63,559 nt of DNA from Chalciporus piperatus (taxonomy: Eukaryota > Basidiomycota > Agaricomycetes > Boletales > Boletaceae). The notes under the pieces were generated by a model. It saw only the letters and a list, made by a program, of their open reading frames with translations, was not told the origin of the DNA and made no database searches. Shown here one piece after another: positions 34,793 to 49,801 of this stretch; the first letter of the stretch is position 1, and the number at the start of each line of letters is the position of its first letter. Location of the stretch: assembly GCA_038093975.1 (NCBI GenBank), contig JBBPTG010000144.1:1-63559 (forward strand), given 5' to 3'. The position numbers and the translations under genes are program-made.

Positions 34793-37700
34793 CGCTGAAG
34801 GAAGTCGAGAGCGCTAAGAGAGGAAGGGGGGATACGAGAGGAAGAAAGAAGCGCTCAGAACTCGGGATGCGTCCAAGGTTGAATCGCTCAGAGGCGAGGG
34901 TTTTAAGGGAAGCGGGAAGTCAAACTTAGACCGTCCCTGGATTAGGTTGGCAGGGGAAATGTATTCCCCACGCGAACCACCCCCACAACCAGACTAACCG
35001 CATGGTTGACATTGATGTGTACCTGATCTATCCGTCCTTGACAACGACCGAGCTCAGCATGCCAGACTCATCAGCATTGCAACATGATGGATATTCTAAT
35101 ACTCAGCAGCGAGTCAGAATATTATATGGATATCTTACGAGCGGGACTCTGGGACACACAGGATGGATTCCAGTTCTTCGTTTGCCCCGGAACCACACCG
35201 ATCGCTCCCACGGGTTCACCGATCTGTCTCAACGAATTCAGCAGAAGAAATAAAGAGGCCGCCGTAGCCGCGTATAGGCGTGATGATGTGGGACAAGGAG
35301 GCATAATCATGACAGATCAACAAACCTTGGGATTTCCATCATAGTCGGCTATGTCATGCCGTGTGTAAGTACCTCGAGCTCGTAAGGTAGCGAAGAATCC
35401 CAGACTGCCACGGAGCTCGCCCGCCTCAGAGTCCGCGTCGGCCTGCGTCGGCTCACCCAGGACATGAAATTTTGAATTTGAGACAGTCTTCGTGCCTGCA
35501 CTTAGCCGGCATCCGACGACCATATTGTCTCCCGACCAGTTTACTTTTGGCGGTCGCGTGCCTGGTTTTGGGTCGTCAGTCTTGTAAGTATGTCTCTCCA
35601 TCATTTCGCAAAATGAGAGAAGCACTCCTCGCGAAAGGAACGGAGCATTCTGGACCTCTCCAACTATACGGCAAAAGCGTCTCACCGCCGTTTCAGTGGT
35701 TGGCATATGTGTTCCGTTCCGTGTCAATGACATCCCATCTACCTCGACAGCTCGAAATTGCATCTCAAACCCCTCGTCAGCAGAGCCCGGCTCAAGAGTC
35801 GCGGCGTCCCAATCGCATGTTCCATCAACATACTTTCAATCTTCCCATTGGTTGTCTGCCTCGGTCCGATGTGGACATTATTGACCGGAAGTCCGTCAAA
35901 AATTCTCTCGTGTCTCCATTTCTCCGCACTTCTTCAAGCGAATTTCGTGTATTGCAGAACCTCTATGCACTTCTTTACCGCCCCCGCCGTGATCGCATCA
36001 AAGAACGAGAGTCCATATATGGGGGTCGAGGTGCTCAGCGTGGACGACGAGCAATTTTTTTTTGCTGGCAACACATATACAGAACTGCTGTCGAACACTC
36101 GGCTCAGTGAATTCGTTGCACGCTGATCCGGACAGCCGTTGTCATCCAGGATTTCACCCAAAGCATTCCCGGGATCACTCCAAGCCTGACAGCGTATGAC
36201 TCTGTGCTATAGTAAGCTATTTGGAATTCCCCGGAATATCCTGTTCCACAAATCCGACGATCTGGAGTCGTCTACCTCGCACGGCACGGACCAACGTCGC
36301 GGATGGTGTTGGAAGAATGGAGCCCGCTGAGGCATTCCGCGGGAATTGGGAAAGGTAGAAGCACGCCAGAACTCTTGGCCGAGGTGCATTGTGTGATCGG
36401 ATAACTTTGTCCGTAGGGATTACTTACTACTGGAGGACCCATAACCCAATAGCTATATCAGAACAGAATGATATGATGGCGAACACTTGATGCTGCGATG
36501 GGTGTTTCACATCTGATTTCACACAGGGGGACGGCGTTAATAGTAAGTAGGTGCCCGCATCATGGTGAAACCTGAGTGGCGTTGGCGCCGTCTTCGCGTG
36601 CCCGTATGTTGTTGTACTTCAATGTGCTGTACTCGTCAAGAACCCCTATCTACCTGCCCAGGATATGTGGAAATACGTTCCCTATGCCTCGGTCTTGACA
36701 GCTACCCTCATCGAGGGATGCTCGACCTCAGGTAAGCAGATTAATTAAGACTCGACGGCCGAACCATACCACTGGCAGAAATCTCTAGAAGCGGAATGTT
36801 GACAACCCCATTCAAGCCAGATGCATCAAATCCTGTACCTGTACCTACCGGCTTCCTGAGGAAGCCGAGAGGATCAAAGAGGGACCCTATCCCCGTGAAG
36901 GAGCCTTCCAGACTAAGACCTTTTTGGACGTTTAAATATTTCATCTTCAAGGCTTGAACGTCCGAGGTTGCTATCCTCGAATCTCTCCATGTATAACTTA
37001 CCGCCCACACAATTCTACTCACGATATCGTCCACGATCAGGAATGAAGCTCACGATCGCCGACGTACCCGTAGCTCGTGGTATACCCAAAGTGTACCTCA
37101 GGTAACCAGGTTCAAGGGAATTACAAACGTTGCCCGCTGCGGCGCTCATGAGTCGGCTCGTCGACTGGCCCGTGACCGTCAATGATTACGAACGAATCGG
37201 AATCGAGACTTGGAGTTCACCAAGCCAGATGCGCCGCGGCGTAATTCATAACGGGCGTCAGAGGGGGTTATCTCAGCCTATCTGAGGAACCGATAACGTA
37301 CCTTGTGAGTGTTACGGTAAGTTATCATACTAGGGGGCCTTCGGTTTCTTATGAGCGGAAATAACGAACACAGCCCAGTCGGGGAATTTCTCCACCGAGG
37401 AGCACTAGTACTGGCGGGTTTTGACGGTGGATGGTGCCTCACCGAGGTATACGATGTTCCACAATGGCCAATGTGACCTCACCGCTGTCGTAGGATCTAG
37501 GCTGCAAAAAGAAGAAGAAAACTACCCACATAGATCTAGGAATGTACTTTCAAGCCAATTCAATCAAGCTTGCTTACCTTGGGTCTCAAACCACTTCGTT
37601 CACGGTTGGCGCATTCAACGTTCAGGAGCACAGCGAAGACGGGCCATAGGAACCAAGTTTTCTACGGCCTTTCCAGCTGCGTCATGGCGATGCACATGTC

Positions 37701-37985
37701 ACTCTCTCGAGCTTGATGGACTCGGTGGGACTCGGTTCACCAAGCTCGCGAGAGTGAATGCGTGCAAGTTCAAACAATGGTAACGTCAGGGAAAATGTTG
37801 ACCCACTGAGGTACTCCTCAAAGTATTCCACGATATGTGTCGCTGAGGACGTCATAGTAGGCTCCTGGTATTTTCACACACAAATCCATTACTCCAAAGT
37901 GAAGATTTTTGAATATAGAAGCTTTCGATGATATGTACTGCGATATATCACGAATGGACACAAACTCCTCACCGACAATCGTATT
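34793..37985. other. 3.2 kb gene-poor region
   Basis: It contains the hexose transporter promoter side and unsupported ORFs (35317-35763 minus, 35472-36110 plus, 36741-37034 minus). None shows a recognisable domain or splicing continuation. I see no repeat or mobile element hallmark. Confidence 0.45.
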
Positions 37986-40900
37986 CTATGGACCCCGACC
38001 AGATGTTCGCCTCCTGCCGAACAAGCCACGCACGCTTGTGATTGCGTGCTTGACATAGGTCTTGGACTTTCCATAAAACCGGATGCGGAAGAGGTAGGTG
38101 AGAAGATATAGCATCAACAACTGCCGCGATGTCCGTGAGTGTGACGCACGGACAGAGAGGGCATGAACTGACATTGAAACCGATGAAGGCGCAGAAGATG
38201 CCAACATCCCTCCACCTGTGCGAGTAGTTCATGTGGAACTGCTGTGCGAGCCACTGGTCAGCATAACTTTCAGGACAATACAAGCAGTCCGAGCCGGCAT
38301 CCGGATTTTGCACGTAACCCCCCGAGCTAGCTGCAAAGGGTTGTAGATAAGAAGCGCACGAGTACCCCGAAGGAGGCTGAACCACCGCAAACTCTTCCGG
38401 TGCGCACTGTATCGCTTGTCCATGAAGTACTGTGTGAAATGATTCTTAGCGGAATGGGTCCGTATGACTGAGTTCGTCCTTACCTTGGGTAACCAATGCT
38501 TCGAGAAAGTAAGTATAGGGGGAGACCCTGTACATCCATTTCCACCACCCTAGTTGTGAGTAAGGTTGGATGATGCCATTAAAAGTAAGAACGAAAGAGA
38601 TGAGGAAACTGAATATCATGGCCGCTACTTCTGCATTGGGACTCATCGTTGCGACGGCTTCGCCGATGGTGGTATAGTAAAGCGGGAAGAGGAAACCCAT
38701 TAGCAGGAAGGTGAAGGCTGCCCTGCTTGTCGGAAATCCAACTGTCCAGTACCAGCAAACGAAAAACAGCGTAGATCCCACGATGTTCCAGGGGAGTTCT
38801 ACAAGGATCTGAGACGTGATGAGTGCAGTCCACGAATATGTTCTGCTGGGACGTTCTCGGATCTCGTAAACTTTGCGAAATCGCAGAAATATGACCTGGG
38901 CTTAATCGCGATGGGTACACTCAGAATTGCTGCGATGAACACTGCCTAGAAGAGCATTAGCGCCATAGCAGAGCTGATATTGAAGCACACTAACGAAAAC
39001 TTGATTCAAGGTGCCCTCTATGGTGGAATGTCGCTTGAAGAACGTGAAGCCGATGAGCAAGCCACCAACTATGTTGAGCATCAACTTTGCCATCAAGTAG
39101 GTTGGATCCCGCCAATGGTGCTGAAGATTGCGAATGAGTAGGGTGTACAGTTGATAGGCCCACGGAGTCGCAAAGCCCGAGCCGATTGAAACGGCCACAG
39201 GTAATTCGTTCCTCCCTGCGTGAGTGATGGCATCGATCTCGCTTTGAACTAGAGCAGCTTCGGGAGAATTGGTCCAAATCTGATGCCAATCTGAGGCACT
39301 CTCTGCCGTGGCCCCAGTATCAATGACGTCCAGTATGAATTCAGCACTATTTAAGACGGAGTCGGTATACGGGGGTAGAGATCATCAAGTCATACGCACG
39401 GGTTCTCAGTAGGTGCGCAGGCACGCGATCCATTACCCTCGAAATATTCCACAAGGGTCGTTGAATTGGGTCCGATGTCACCAAAATAGACGGTCTCCCC
39501 GCCCTTGCGCAGTAACGACAATCGATCGAAAACCTGGAACAGCTCAGCGGAAGGCTGAACCAACGTACATCAGTATGCATCGGCTTGAATCAAGGTATTT
39601 TTCCCACCTGATGGATGCTACCGGTTGGAATGGGTAAGATATCGCCGACGGGTAACAAGAAACATGACGCACGTGCAGAGAATCGCCTGCCCACTATCCG
39701 CAAGCTCCCGAAGAAACGAGACGATGGCCCGAGCGCCTTGCGAGTCCAAACCAGAGGTAGGCTCGTCCAGGAACAATAAAAGCTTTGGCTAAGGCCCATT
39801 CGGTTTGAATGAGTGTCTTGATAAAATGAAACGACGTACTTTGGCAGCCAGTTCCACGCCAATGGTGGTTCTCTTCTTCATTTCGGCCCCTAGAGAACCT
39901 ACCATAGCGTCTCTCTGTGCATCGAGGCCGCACATAGTGAGACATTTGTCAACGCTGTTGTGCGGGTGCTGAGTTTTGTAAGGAGTACCAATTAAACGAC
40001 GCTTACTAGGCCTCTTTCTCGGCATTTGGAACGGAGAATGGTTGCCTCAGCTTCGCAGAAAATAACAAAGACTCTCTAACAGTCATCGTTTGAAGGTATG
40101 TGTCCATCTGTTGGCAATACCCACTGAGATGAAATCAGTGAAAATTCCTCATGAACACCCCAATTCACCTACGTCTGAGCTTGAAAGTCAGGAGGTAGAG
40201 GTTGTCCATTAATAAGGCGAGTCCCAGAAACTACACCTGTTTCGACACGCTCTGCCAATACGTTCAGAAGCGTTGTCTTTGAAAACATCAGTTACTCCGA
40301 ATTGCGAGAGAATCGCGTTTACACACCATCTCTGTCCCAGACTCCCCCATGAGCGCAGTCAGCTTTCCCGGGGCGACAAAACCGGAAACGTCGTGGAGAA
40401 GGCGTCGATTTGCGATGTGGTAGCTGACATGCTCCCAGGTGAACGTGTCCTGCATCCTGGGTTGATGAGCAAGTGCATCCTGAGTATGCTCCTTGTGTCC
40501 TCTTCTATCATCTGCTTCCGAGATAGGTGAAGCTTGAACTCGTGTGTTCTCTTCATCAGAATTTGAGTTGGTCGGTGCATTACGAACCGAGGAGCGTGAA
40601 CCTCGTTTGAAGAGCGTCGCAGACACCTGACCCACCGCAATCGTGTTGAACTCCGAAAACATCGCAAGGAGGGCTGTAAAGAAGACCGCGAAAGCGATCA
40701 GAATACCCAAGTTCTGTGCGGACGTGAGGTCTAGTGCAGGCAACAAGAAGGCTGAGACATACCCTCCATAGATGATTATACGAATAATAGAACGAGAGAT
40801 TTACATATTGATTCCCGTCGACGTAGATGTCACCAGACTGGGAGCCAACAGTCATGCATGCTTTGTTGCTCTCTGGGTATGAATCATACAGTGGACCATT

Positions 40901-43452
40901 GGGAACGATATCTCCGCAGAGCCCGTTGATAGTGTGGAATTCGTTCACCATGAGTGATTCAAAAGAATATCCGAGAGGCTATCACTTGTATATGAGATTT
41001 CCTGTGTCGGATTGAAAGAAAACAGAGGAACTTGCGTGAATGTACTTGAGCCAATGCAATGCGCCAATCATCGCTGGCGAGGGTATCACATATCCCGCTA
41101 ATTACAGCAAGTAAGGTCGACGTTTGGTCTCCACCAATGACGAAGCACCCACCATACAAGGATATTATTAATATCAGTATTCCTGCGACAGTTTGTGCTG
41201 GAGCCTCCGCAGGAAAGGCGGCTGCCAGACCACGAAAGAGCGCCTTTGCCACGAGTGTGGTGAGAAATTCAAACAAGAGGAACGTGCTGTGATCATTCGT
41301 GTGTTAGTAGAAAATCCAGGGAATGATGAGTTGACGTACAAGAATTGTCCCGCACTTCGCTGAAGGCCGACCAGGAAGTACAGGATGACGCTGAATAGTG
41401 TAATAATTATGAATGTGAACGGGATATCGACCAAGGTCAGCGCGATTGCATCGGTAAATGGGTGGTACATGGCTGCTCGGTGATGTTTCTCGACAATGGG
41501 TCTCTGAGCAAAAATGGAAGGTATCTCTGCCATGGCGAAAAGGGTAGGTAGGAAAACAGCACTGACGACAAGATGAGGCACAAAAGTAGACGAGATAGAT
41601 ACACCACTCACAGGAACAGGATGCCACCGCGAGAATAGAACGCTGTAGTGTCTGTCTCGAGTTGGAAGAATGTCGTCCCTAGAATAATAGCTTCTATGAT
41701 GTATACACTGATAGTCCCTTAGAACAAATACGTCAACAACCATATTAAAACACTCACACAGCGGTGACAACTTGATTTGATATTGTAGCAAGCTTTATCT
41801 GGGTCCTCCTGACAATCGCAGCGCCGATTTGCATGGGTATCGACATAGTGTATGGAGTCTGTTTGGGGGCGTTGGCCGATGCTGATTTTCCAATGTATTT
41901 TTCCCGAAAATCGGCCATTTCTTCGCGATTTGCTTGAAATACAGATGAGCGTCGATAATACCGCTCGAACTCAACGGCCGTCGAAGGAATGCCACGCATC
42001 CCGTTCCGAACCTTGCGCCCGTTGGGATCCGTCACGGCCACCAGGAAGTCGGACGTCGTTTGTCGATTCGCAGGTTCGTACCCCATGTCGATGAAGAACT
42101 GCCTGGCCTGGTTTGCCGGGCCAAAGTAGACCATTCGACCTTCGTATATCAAACAAACCTTGTCAAACATGTCGTAGAGCGACTCGTCCGCTTGGTACAG
42201 CGAGACGATCGTAACCATCCTAGCGAGGTTAGTGGCTATCCGCAGAGCGTGAACATATTCAACGGCAGTAGACGTGTCTAGCCCACCCGTCGAGCTAAGG
42301 ATGAGATGAGCGGAGGTAACTGAGCCTCAAGGACTAACGAGACGTACTTGTCCCAACATGTCACCTGACTCCTCGTGGCCAACGTCTCGCTGACTGAGAC
42401 TCTTTTCTTCTCTCCGTCAGACACCCCTCTGATTGCTGCATCTCCGACGAGTGTTTTCCTAACGCGTCGCAGACCAAAAACGGTCAGCAAGATGTCCATA
42501 ATGTTCGCCCAAACCTTTCCACGTGACATTCCACGAACCCCCGCCCGGGGTTCGCGCGTCATTGCGGCGAAACCAATAGTCTGTTCAACTGTGAGCGTCG
42601 GAAAAAGAATATCCTCTTCTGCGCAGTATTGGACATCTCCACGATAGTGACGGCGAATATCGGCTGGTGTCAAAGAGTTGTACCAGACGTGGCCTTCAAC
42701 GGAGTGAAATTCGTGTCGTCTGTTAGCCAATACTTTGAGGAATGTGCTACACCCAGATCTGGGTCGCCCAATAACCACTGTAACTCATCAAGTCCCCGGA
42801 TCAACCCTTGTAATACAGCACGTACGAAGCATCTCGCCAGGGTTAACGACGCCTTGGAAACCATCGATGATGTCACGCAGTTCTGGGTGACGAAGCCTTT
42901 TAATAAAATGAACCAAGTTCAGCGGGTTTAAAATCGATCCGAGAGTTTTTTGCAATGACACCGAGGCGCCTTTTCCGACTACGCGAAGTTGGTCAAACAG
43001 AACACCCAGTTCCCGTGATCTGATGTCAGCCTCATCGCGTCTAAAACCAAACGACCGATCAGAAAATGGTTCAGAAAGCTAAACGATAGTCACCTCTTGA
43101 GCAAGTCCTGTAAAACATCGATTGGACTTGGTTTGCTTGGGGCGTCGGGGATACTCAACCTGTGCCGTAGTGATTCAACTGCCCCCGGATCGAAGAAGTC
43201 CAACGCCACGTGAGAGGCAGAGTTTCGAGGTCCAGTCCCTTGCTCTCCCTGACTCGTCTGACTAGCGGAAGCTATAGGAGCGTCCGCCAGCGCAAGTAAG
43301 GCATTCAGATAATCTGTGTTTCCGAGCTCTGCAAGGAGTTCGTTTACGGAATCGGGCAGTATATGTTCGCCTTGCCCTCGTGCAGCCTGTTCGCGCTGAG
43401 AATCAGGAACTGACATGACAAGCGAAGGGGGAGAGGTAAATGATACAACCAT
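37986..43452 (-). pseudogene. PDR-type ABC transporter (ABCG), probably non-functional
   Basis: The order NBD1-TMD1-NBD2-TMD2 of a full-size pleiotropic drug resistance pump is complete over many exons. NBD1 has GRPRSGCSTFLK (the family's normal Cys in Walker A) but a VSDGE signature instead of VSGGE. TMD1 includes EIPSIFAQRPIVEKHHRA. NBD2 has an intact Walker B ([14 protein letters not shown]) and H-loop, the latter on a 10-base exon (39608-39617). NBD2 Walker A, however, reads GESGTEM-TTLL across an intron: the Lys is Met and the preceding Gly is Glu. In TMD2 a missing base plus TAA near 38898-38906 breaks the frame between LSVPIA and QVIFLRFRKVYEIRERPSR. The start is ATG 43452, or 43416. 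Such pumps export drugs and lipids; this copy looks decayed. Confidence 0.65.
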
Positions 43453-45292
43453 CGATAGGGCAACCTACCAGACGCACATAGGAGGTGATACCCTAATGAA
43501 GGATGCCGACTGAAGCATTAGTCATCACAAGGAAGACCTGCGTCCACGAAAGAATGGTGTGCTGCAATAACCTACATGACACTCACCAATGTGACACCCA
43601 CTTAAAAGCCGGCCTATATGCCCAAGAAATACATCGCATTCAAATGGAGCAATGACACTATTGAGGTACTGTTCGAATCGGGATGAGGAGTCGCAGGGAT
43701 GAAGGGATATCGCCAAGTAATGGTACAACATGCTAGAGTATCAGATAGAGTAGACAAGGAGGGTATTACGAGAAGAAAACTCGAAGAAGGTGAGCTGAGA
43801 ATTCGTACAAAAATCGAGACGTGACTCACCTGAATCATTGTCTGAGAGTTGATAGTGGCAAGGTCGAATAAAAGCAACAAAGGCGAAGTTGCGTAATGGC
43901 CACCGACGGCTCACGGATCCTCGAAACTCTTTCAATGTCCGCCATATCCGTCCCTATGAAGAAGTTCGACTGTGGGTGTCTGAGGCTGGATATGACTGAA
44001 AACCACTCACAGTGAAAGTTTTGGGTGGAGATAGCGAGTCCACATCAGCGGAGATGTGTTTGGTACCTGCGCTTCCACTCGTGTCTTGACTTGTGCCATT
44101 CTGCGATGTGCAAGGTAGGGACTCGGTGGAGAATCTCTGATAGGTCCCACTAAACTCAGCACAAGGTCGAGACTTGGTTCCTATCAACTCACTGGCATGA
44201 AACTTTGAAAACGCTGGGCCGAAGGATCCCTTGAATAAAGAGAGTGTGATGCGCGGTCGTTCTAGAAGCAGAACAGGACGATCGGACGATCAATAAGGCT
44301 CCTTCGCGAAGTGTATCGCACACCTACCACACTAGCATACATATAACTCGATGATGCACCGTAGGGATGTTGTATCATCTTGGGGCACAGAACATTGGAA
44401 AGGAGAGGAATCGAATCAAATTTTCGATGGTTCGGTTGGCTGGTATAATGCCAAGTAGTCTAGTTCGCTCCGAGGACTAGGTTGGCAGCGGGGGCCGTAG
44501 CGCTCTCGGTTAACGAACGTCGTCGAGAGCAAGCAGGTGGGGTAACGACAGACGCTGGTACGACGGGGGCTGAGCAGAGGCGGGGCAACCAAGATAGAGG
44601 TCATCATGCCATTCTCACTCCGCATCGGGTACTATCATACATCCGAACTTGGAGTAGTTCGATCCTAGTAAATGACGCTGATCTTGAAGCCAACCTCTCG
44701 AATCGGAAGTAAGTAAGTAATATTACAACAATGCATTCAGCGGTGTACTATTAGGTCCGTATGTATCCTAACGTGAAGCTCCTGGGAATCCCGTAGAGCA
44801 TTCGTATATCCACGTTATCCATAGTCTCCCCCTCGATGAGCAGAAGACAGTCGTTCCGAGTCTGTACGTTATCCACATGGGACTAAAAATGCCATTTGCC
44901 ATTTACCCGTCCAGCCATGACATATCGATAACTCAGGGAGTCCGATTTCTACTATTTCCTCTGAGAGTAACATCACTTACGTTGGGCCGGAGACCACAAA
45001 AGCCTGCAAGGTGTGATTTCGAATCGTTGTTGGAAAAAGCGGATGAGTTATGCTAGCAATAGCCTAGAGAGAGGAGGTCAACAAGTTGTATCCTTTCAAC
45101 GCTGCAAGAAAGTAGAAGTACGAGCAGTTGGTTGTACTGAGTATCGAATCCAAGGAGTTCAAACAAATTCACTCGTCACTCTGAAACTGTACACAACTCA
45201 TACTCTTATTGCTATTCGTACAAAACCTACTGAGAACACATAACTTACAACGATAGTTTACTTTTCGTGCCTCTTCCTCGCCAGAGGACATT
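43453..45292. other. 1.8 kb region upstream of the ABC gene
   Basis: It contains small ORFs only (for example 43954-44187 minus, Ser/Thr-rich). These could be 5' exons of another gene, but no join is convincing. The 3' flank of the SDR gene lies at the right end. Confidence 0.45.
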
Positions 45293-46602
<1,310 letters not shown>

Positions 46603-47150
46603 TTTGGAGAATAAGTTAGAGATGAATCGAGGGGTGGGGAAATTACTGATTGATGCCACTTTACGATGAGAATGAGAGGCTGGGAGACAAGTCCCAGGTG
46701 CCAGGTGGGCTTTTATGTTTTTCTCTGAATGCCCCTCAACATACCAATCGACGCCAGAGGAGGAGCGATTGAATACTCGACTTGCCTGATCGGGACTCAC
46801 CTCCTCTGGCTGGAATACCCTCGAACAGCCACAAGTCTCCTCTCCCTTCGATCCGTTCAGTTGACCCCGTAGAAGTTCCTCATCGAACTTGCCAAGCCAA
46901 CATCTCGATCGGCACCCACTAATAAATCGAAAGTAGCGTAGTTTCAAAATCGAACGGGTTTTATATATCCACATGAACGCCAGGCCCACATAAATAAATG
47001 TTAACCGCTTCACCCCACAACCCCCAAACCTGATCGTGGATTTTACCCTAAACAAGCGCCACAAGCGTTTCAATTATCCCATTGACACACCGATCGGCGT
47101 TCGAGACCACTCACGATCGAGAGCGTCTGGGCGGCGGGTGACTTCCGCTT
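46603..47150. other. Intergenic region upstream of the SDR gene
   Basis: It includes a possible TATA-like element (CATAAAAG on the minus strand, near 46709-46716), about 107 bases upstream of the SDR ATG. Nothing else is recognised. Confidence 0.4.
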
Positions 47151-49801
47151 TTATGCCCTGACGACTCCTACGGTGACTTCCACCTCTCCTAGCTCATTGT
47201 CCCTACTAGAGCCCCTCTTCCCAAAAGCCCCAAGCACTCGTGAACTTGCCCATTGCGTCAGCGCCAGAACGTCTGCGTCTGGGAGACTCGGTCGTACGTG
47301 TGGTGAGAGCGTAATAATGAGCGCTGGCGATGTCGTTTGAACCCAATCGTGTTCCCGTGAGTCCTGAATATGATCGTGGTCGTGGCTGTGGCCGTTCGAA
47401 TACGTATGACCGTTGGTAGGGATCTGCGAAATGTTACCTTCGGCAGATCGTGAGTGCCCGGCGGGCATGACCTGCCAAACATGTGGGGCCGGCAAATGTA
47501 CAACGTGCTCGTGACGCTCGATCTAATTGAACTCGTTTTCAGTGACCTAGAACATATCAAGTAAACTTGATTTTCACATACCTCCCTAACGACCCTCCAG
47601 AACGCCTCCATCTTCCCAGCAGGCCCGATAGCTGGTGACATCGCTACGCCGTTATTGACCCCCGGCGGTTTCATCGGCGGCGAAGTTTGCAGCAGTACCC
47701 CGCCAAGTACGACACAGGCAGCAAACGCCACGTGAGCCGTGACGATCACCTCTACCGCCGCAAGCGCAAGATCGAATGGGGCATAATGTACACTAGAATT
47801 GTGATCAGACGATTCAATGAGGTTCTCGCCCTCGACCAAGAAAAAGAAGAGGAGACTTTCACACGTACACGTCTAGAACCATCTCGGCGCCCAAAATCGC
47901 AATGCAAAACAGGATTGGTGGAAGTGCATAGGGGTTCCGAAAGACTCGTCGGAGACCAGTCGTACGATCCTGGTGTTGAGCTTGGTATCCTGGTTGGAAG
48001 AGAGAAAACGGGGAGGGAATGTGTTTGTTTGTTACTACGATCGAGGGATAGTCAGGATCGAGAGACTGAGTACGTCGTAGAAGTGAGACGTACTGCTCAC
48101 TAGCACTTCATGTTGACCGAATACAGCAGAGGTGGCTATTAATGAGAGCAGGACAAGCAGAATGAGTAGCACGGGAAACCGAAGACTAGGTTCCGCGTAA
48201 GTCTGCTGTGTGGAAAAGTGACCCAATCTGCAACTCACCCCAGCGTCTCGGGATTGTCGTCGCCCCAATGATGGTGATGTCCATCGCCAGCTGTCAATTC
48301 AGCATCAATATACGCATCGTGCATTGAGCAAACACTCTTACCTGGACTGCCTCCACCGTGACCATGACCATGTCCGTGTGCACCACCGCTAGCCGACAGC
48401 AATAGATGCTCAATAGCCTCTTTCGCAACATATATACCCGCGAACATCAGGTAGACACACTGGGAAAAGAGGAGAGTTGTGCCACCCCGCGCTGGTCTAT
48501 ATCCAGTGTCCTCAGTGACGTCCAGGGCAAGAGAAGCAGGCTAGTGACACCTACCCATACATCCCCATTCCCTTCCCTTTCAGTTGTCGTGCGATAATGA
48601 CAGGCCCGGCGACACCGACTGCATCAAACACAACCCAATAGCCCAGTCCGGTGCAAGCAAGTGAGCCAATGCTTTGACCACGTCCCCACAGCAACGCGCC
48701 GAGAACAAACTGGGCGCCAGCAGTGATTCCAGCAGCCATTCCGGTGGAGGAGATATTTTCGTTCGGAGCCGCGAGAGTTGCAGATGGTGAGGGTGATACC
48801 GAACTCGTCCTCGAAGCAGCCGGGGACTTGGACTGAGAACGTGGCATCAGCTCCCCTGTGGCACTTGGGGGGGCGAAAAGCGAGTCATTCGATATTGGAC
48901 TCCAAGGAGATATTGGCATGGGAGCGGGTGTAGTGTGTAAATTTTCCACTTTGCTCGGCATAGTGAATGCCTGTGACTGCCCAGGTTCGAGGAAAGAAAA
49001 GAAGTTGTGTGAGACGGAGTGCTTGTGATGGTGACCACGTCTTGTGGTAATGCTCGTAGTTAGAGGGCGTATACCCTCGGGCTCTGAATTCGATTTGGGC
49101 AGACCACCAAACGTGAACCCGGCATTGAACTCTCGTCCGGCTTGGGCACCTGGACCTAGTGCTGGTTCCGACTGAGAGCCAGGAATCAGGACCGGATCTG
49201 GGTGCGGATCTGGAGCTTCTTCATCGATAGGTCGCTCATTTTCGGAGATCGTAGCCTGAGGTCTTGGGAAGAATATGGAGAGATTACGAGAGTGTAGACG
49301 TGAATGTCGTCTGGTATGCCCAGGCGGAATACGTGTGTCGCTATCTGACACGTTAACCTCGGGAGCACCACTTGAAGGGAATGCGTGGAGCTGGACACGG
49401 GCAGGGAACGAGGTGGCAAGGGGTGAGGAGATCGGTGGGACAAATGGTCCAGACGAAATGGAGCGCGTCCGTGAGTGGGCAGAAATATTATGTGGGGCAA
49501 AAGATGTGTGGAAAGGAGAAGCAGGGGGTGAGTTGAGATTAACGCTCGGTGGACAGCGTGAAGGAATTCCAGTGACGAGTGATGGCAGTATATTGGACTT
49601 GCTGCGAGCTGGAATGCCGGAACCTAGAGGTGGATGGGTGTGCGGTGCAGAATGGACACGACTCCTGGGTGGGGAAGGAGGTATTGAGGGTATCGGAACC
49701 GGTAAGGAAGGCTCCGTTGAAACTAATCGATCGTTTTGTTCCATGACAGGATCGTCACTTGGATCTTCTTTACTGGATTTACGCCTATGCACTGCGGACA
49801 T
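47151..49801 (-). CDS. CDF zinc transporter, Zrg17/Msc2-like
   Basis: This is a cation diffusion facilitator of the type that loads zinc into the ER/Golgi. The first ~340 residues, all in one exon from 49801, are disordered, Pro/Ser/His-rich and without domain. TM segments follow: AAGITAGAQFVLGALLW, LGYWVVFDAVGVAGPVIIA, CVYLMFAGIYVAKEAIEHLLL, FPVLLILLVLLSLIATSAVF and FDLALAAVEVIVTAHVAF. A His/Gly-rich cytosolic loop (GGAHGHGHGHGGG, and later DGHHHHW) lies between the third and fourth. The C-terminal domain holds HVVHLPAPHVWQVMP and a second His/Asp tract (HSHDHDH), ending GEVEVTVGVVRA. Several short introns separate the later exons. The long N-terminus argues for Zrg17 or Msc2 rather than Zrc1. 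The partner subunit is not in the window. Confidence 0.75.

Noticed and set aside
35472..36110. 212-codon plus-strand ORF
   Set aside because: Composition is not protein-like and competing ORFs cover it on both strands; no family is recognised.
39541..39620. Loss of the H-loop His in NBD2 of the ABC transporter (reading LVQPSAELF)
   Set aside because: A 10-base exon at 39608-39617 restores IHQPSAELF, so this part of the site is intact.
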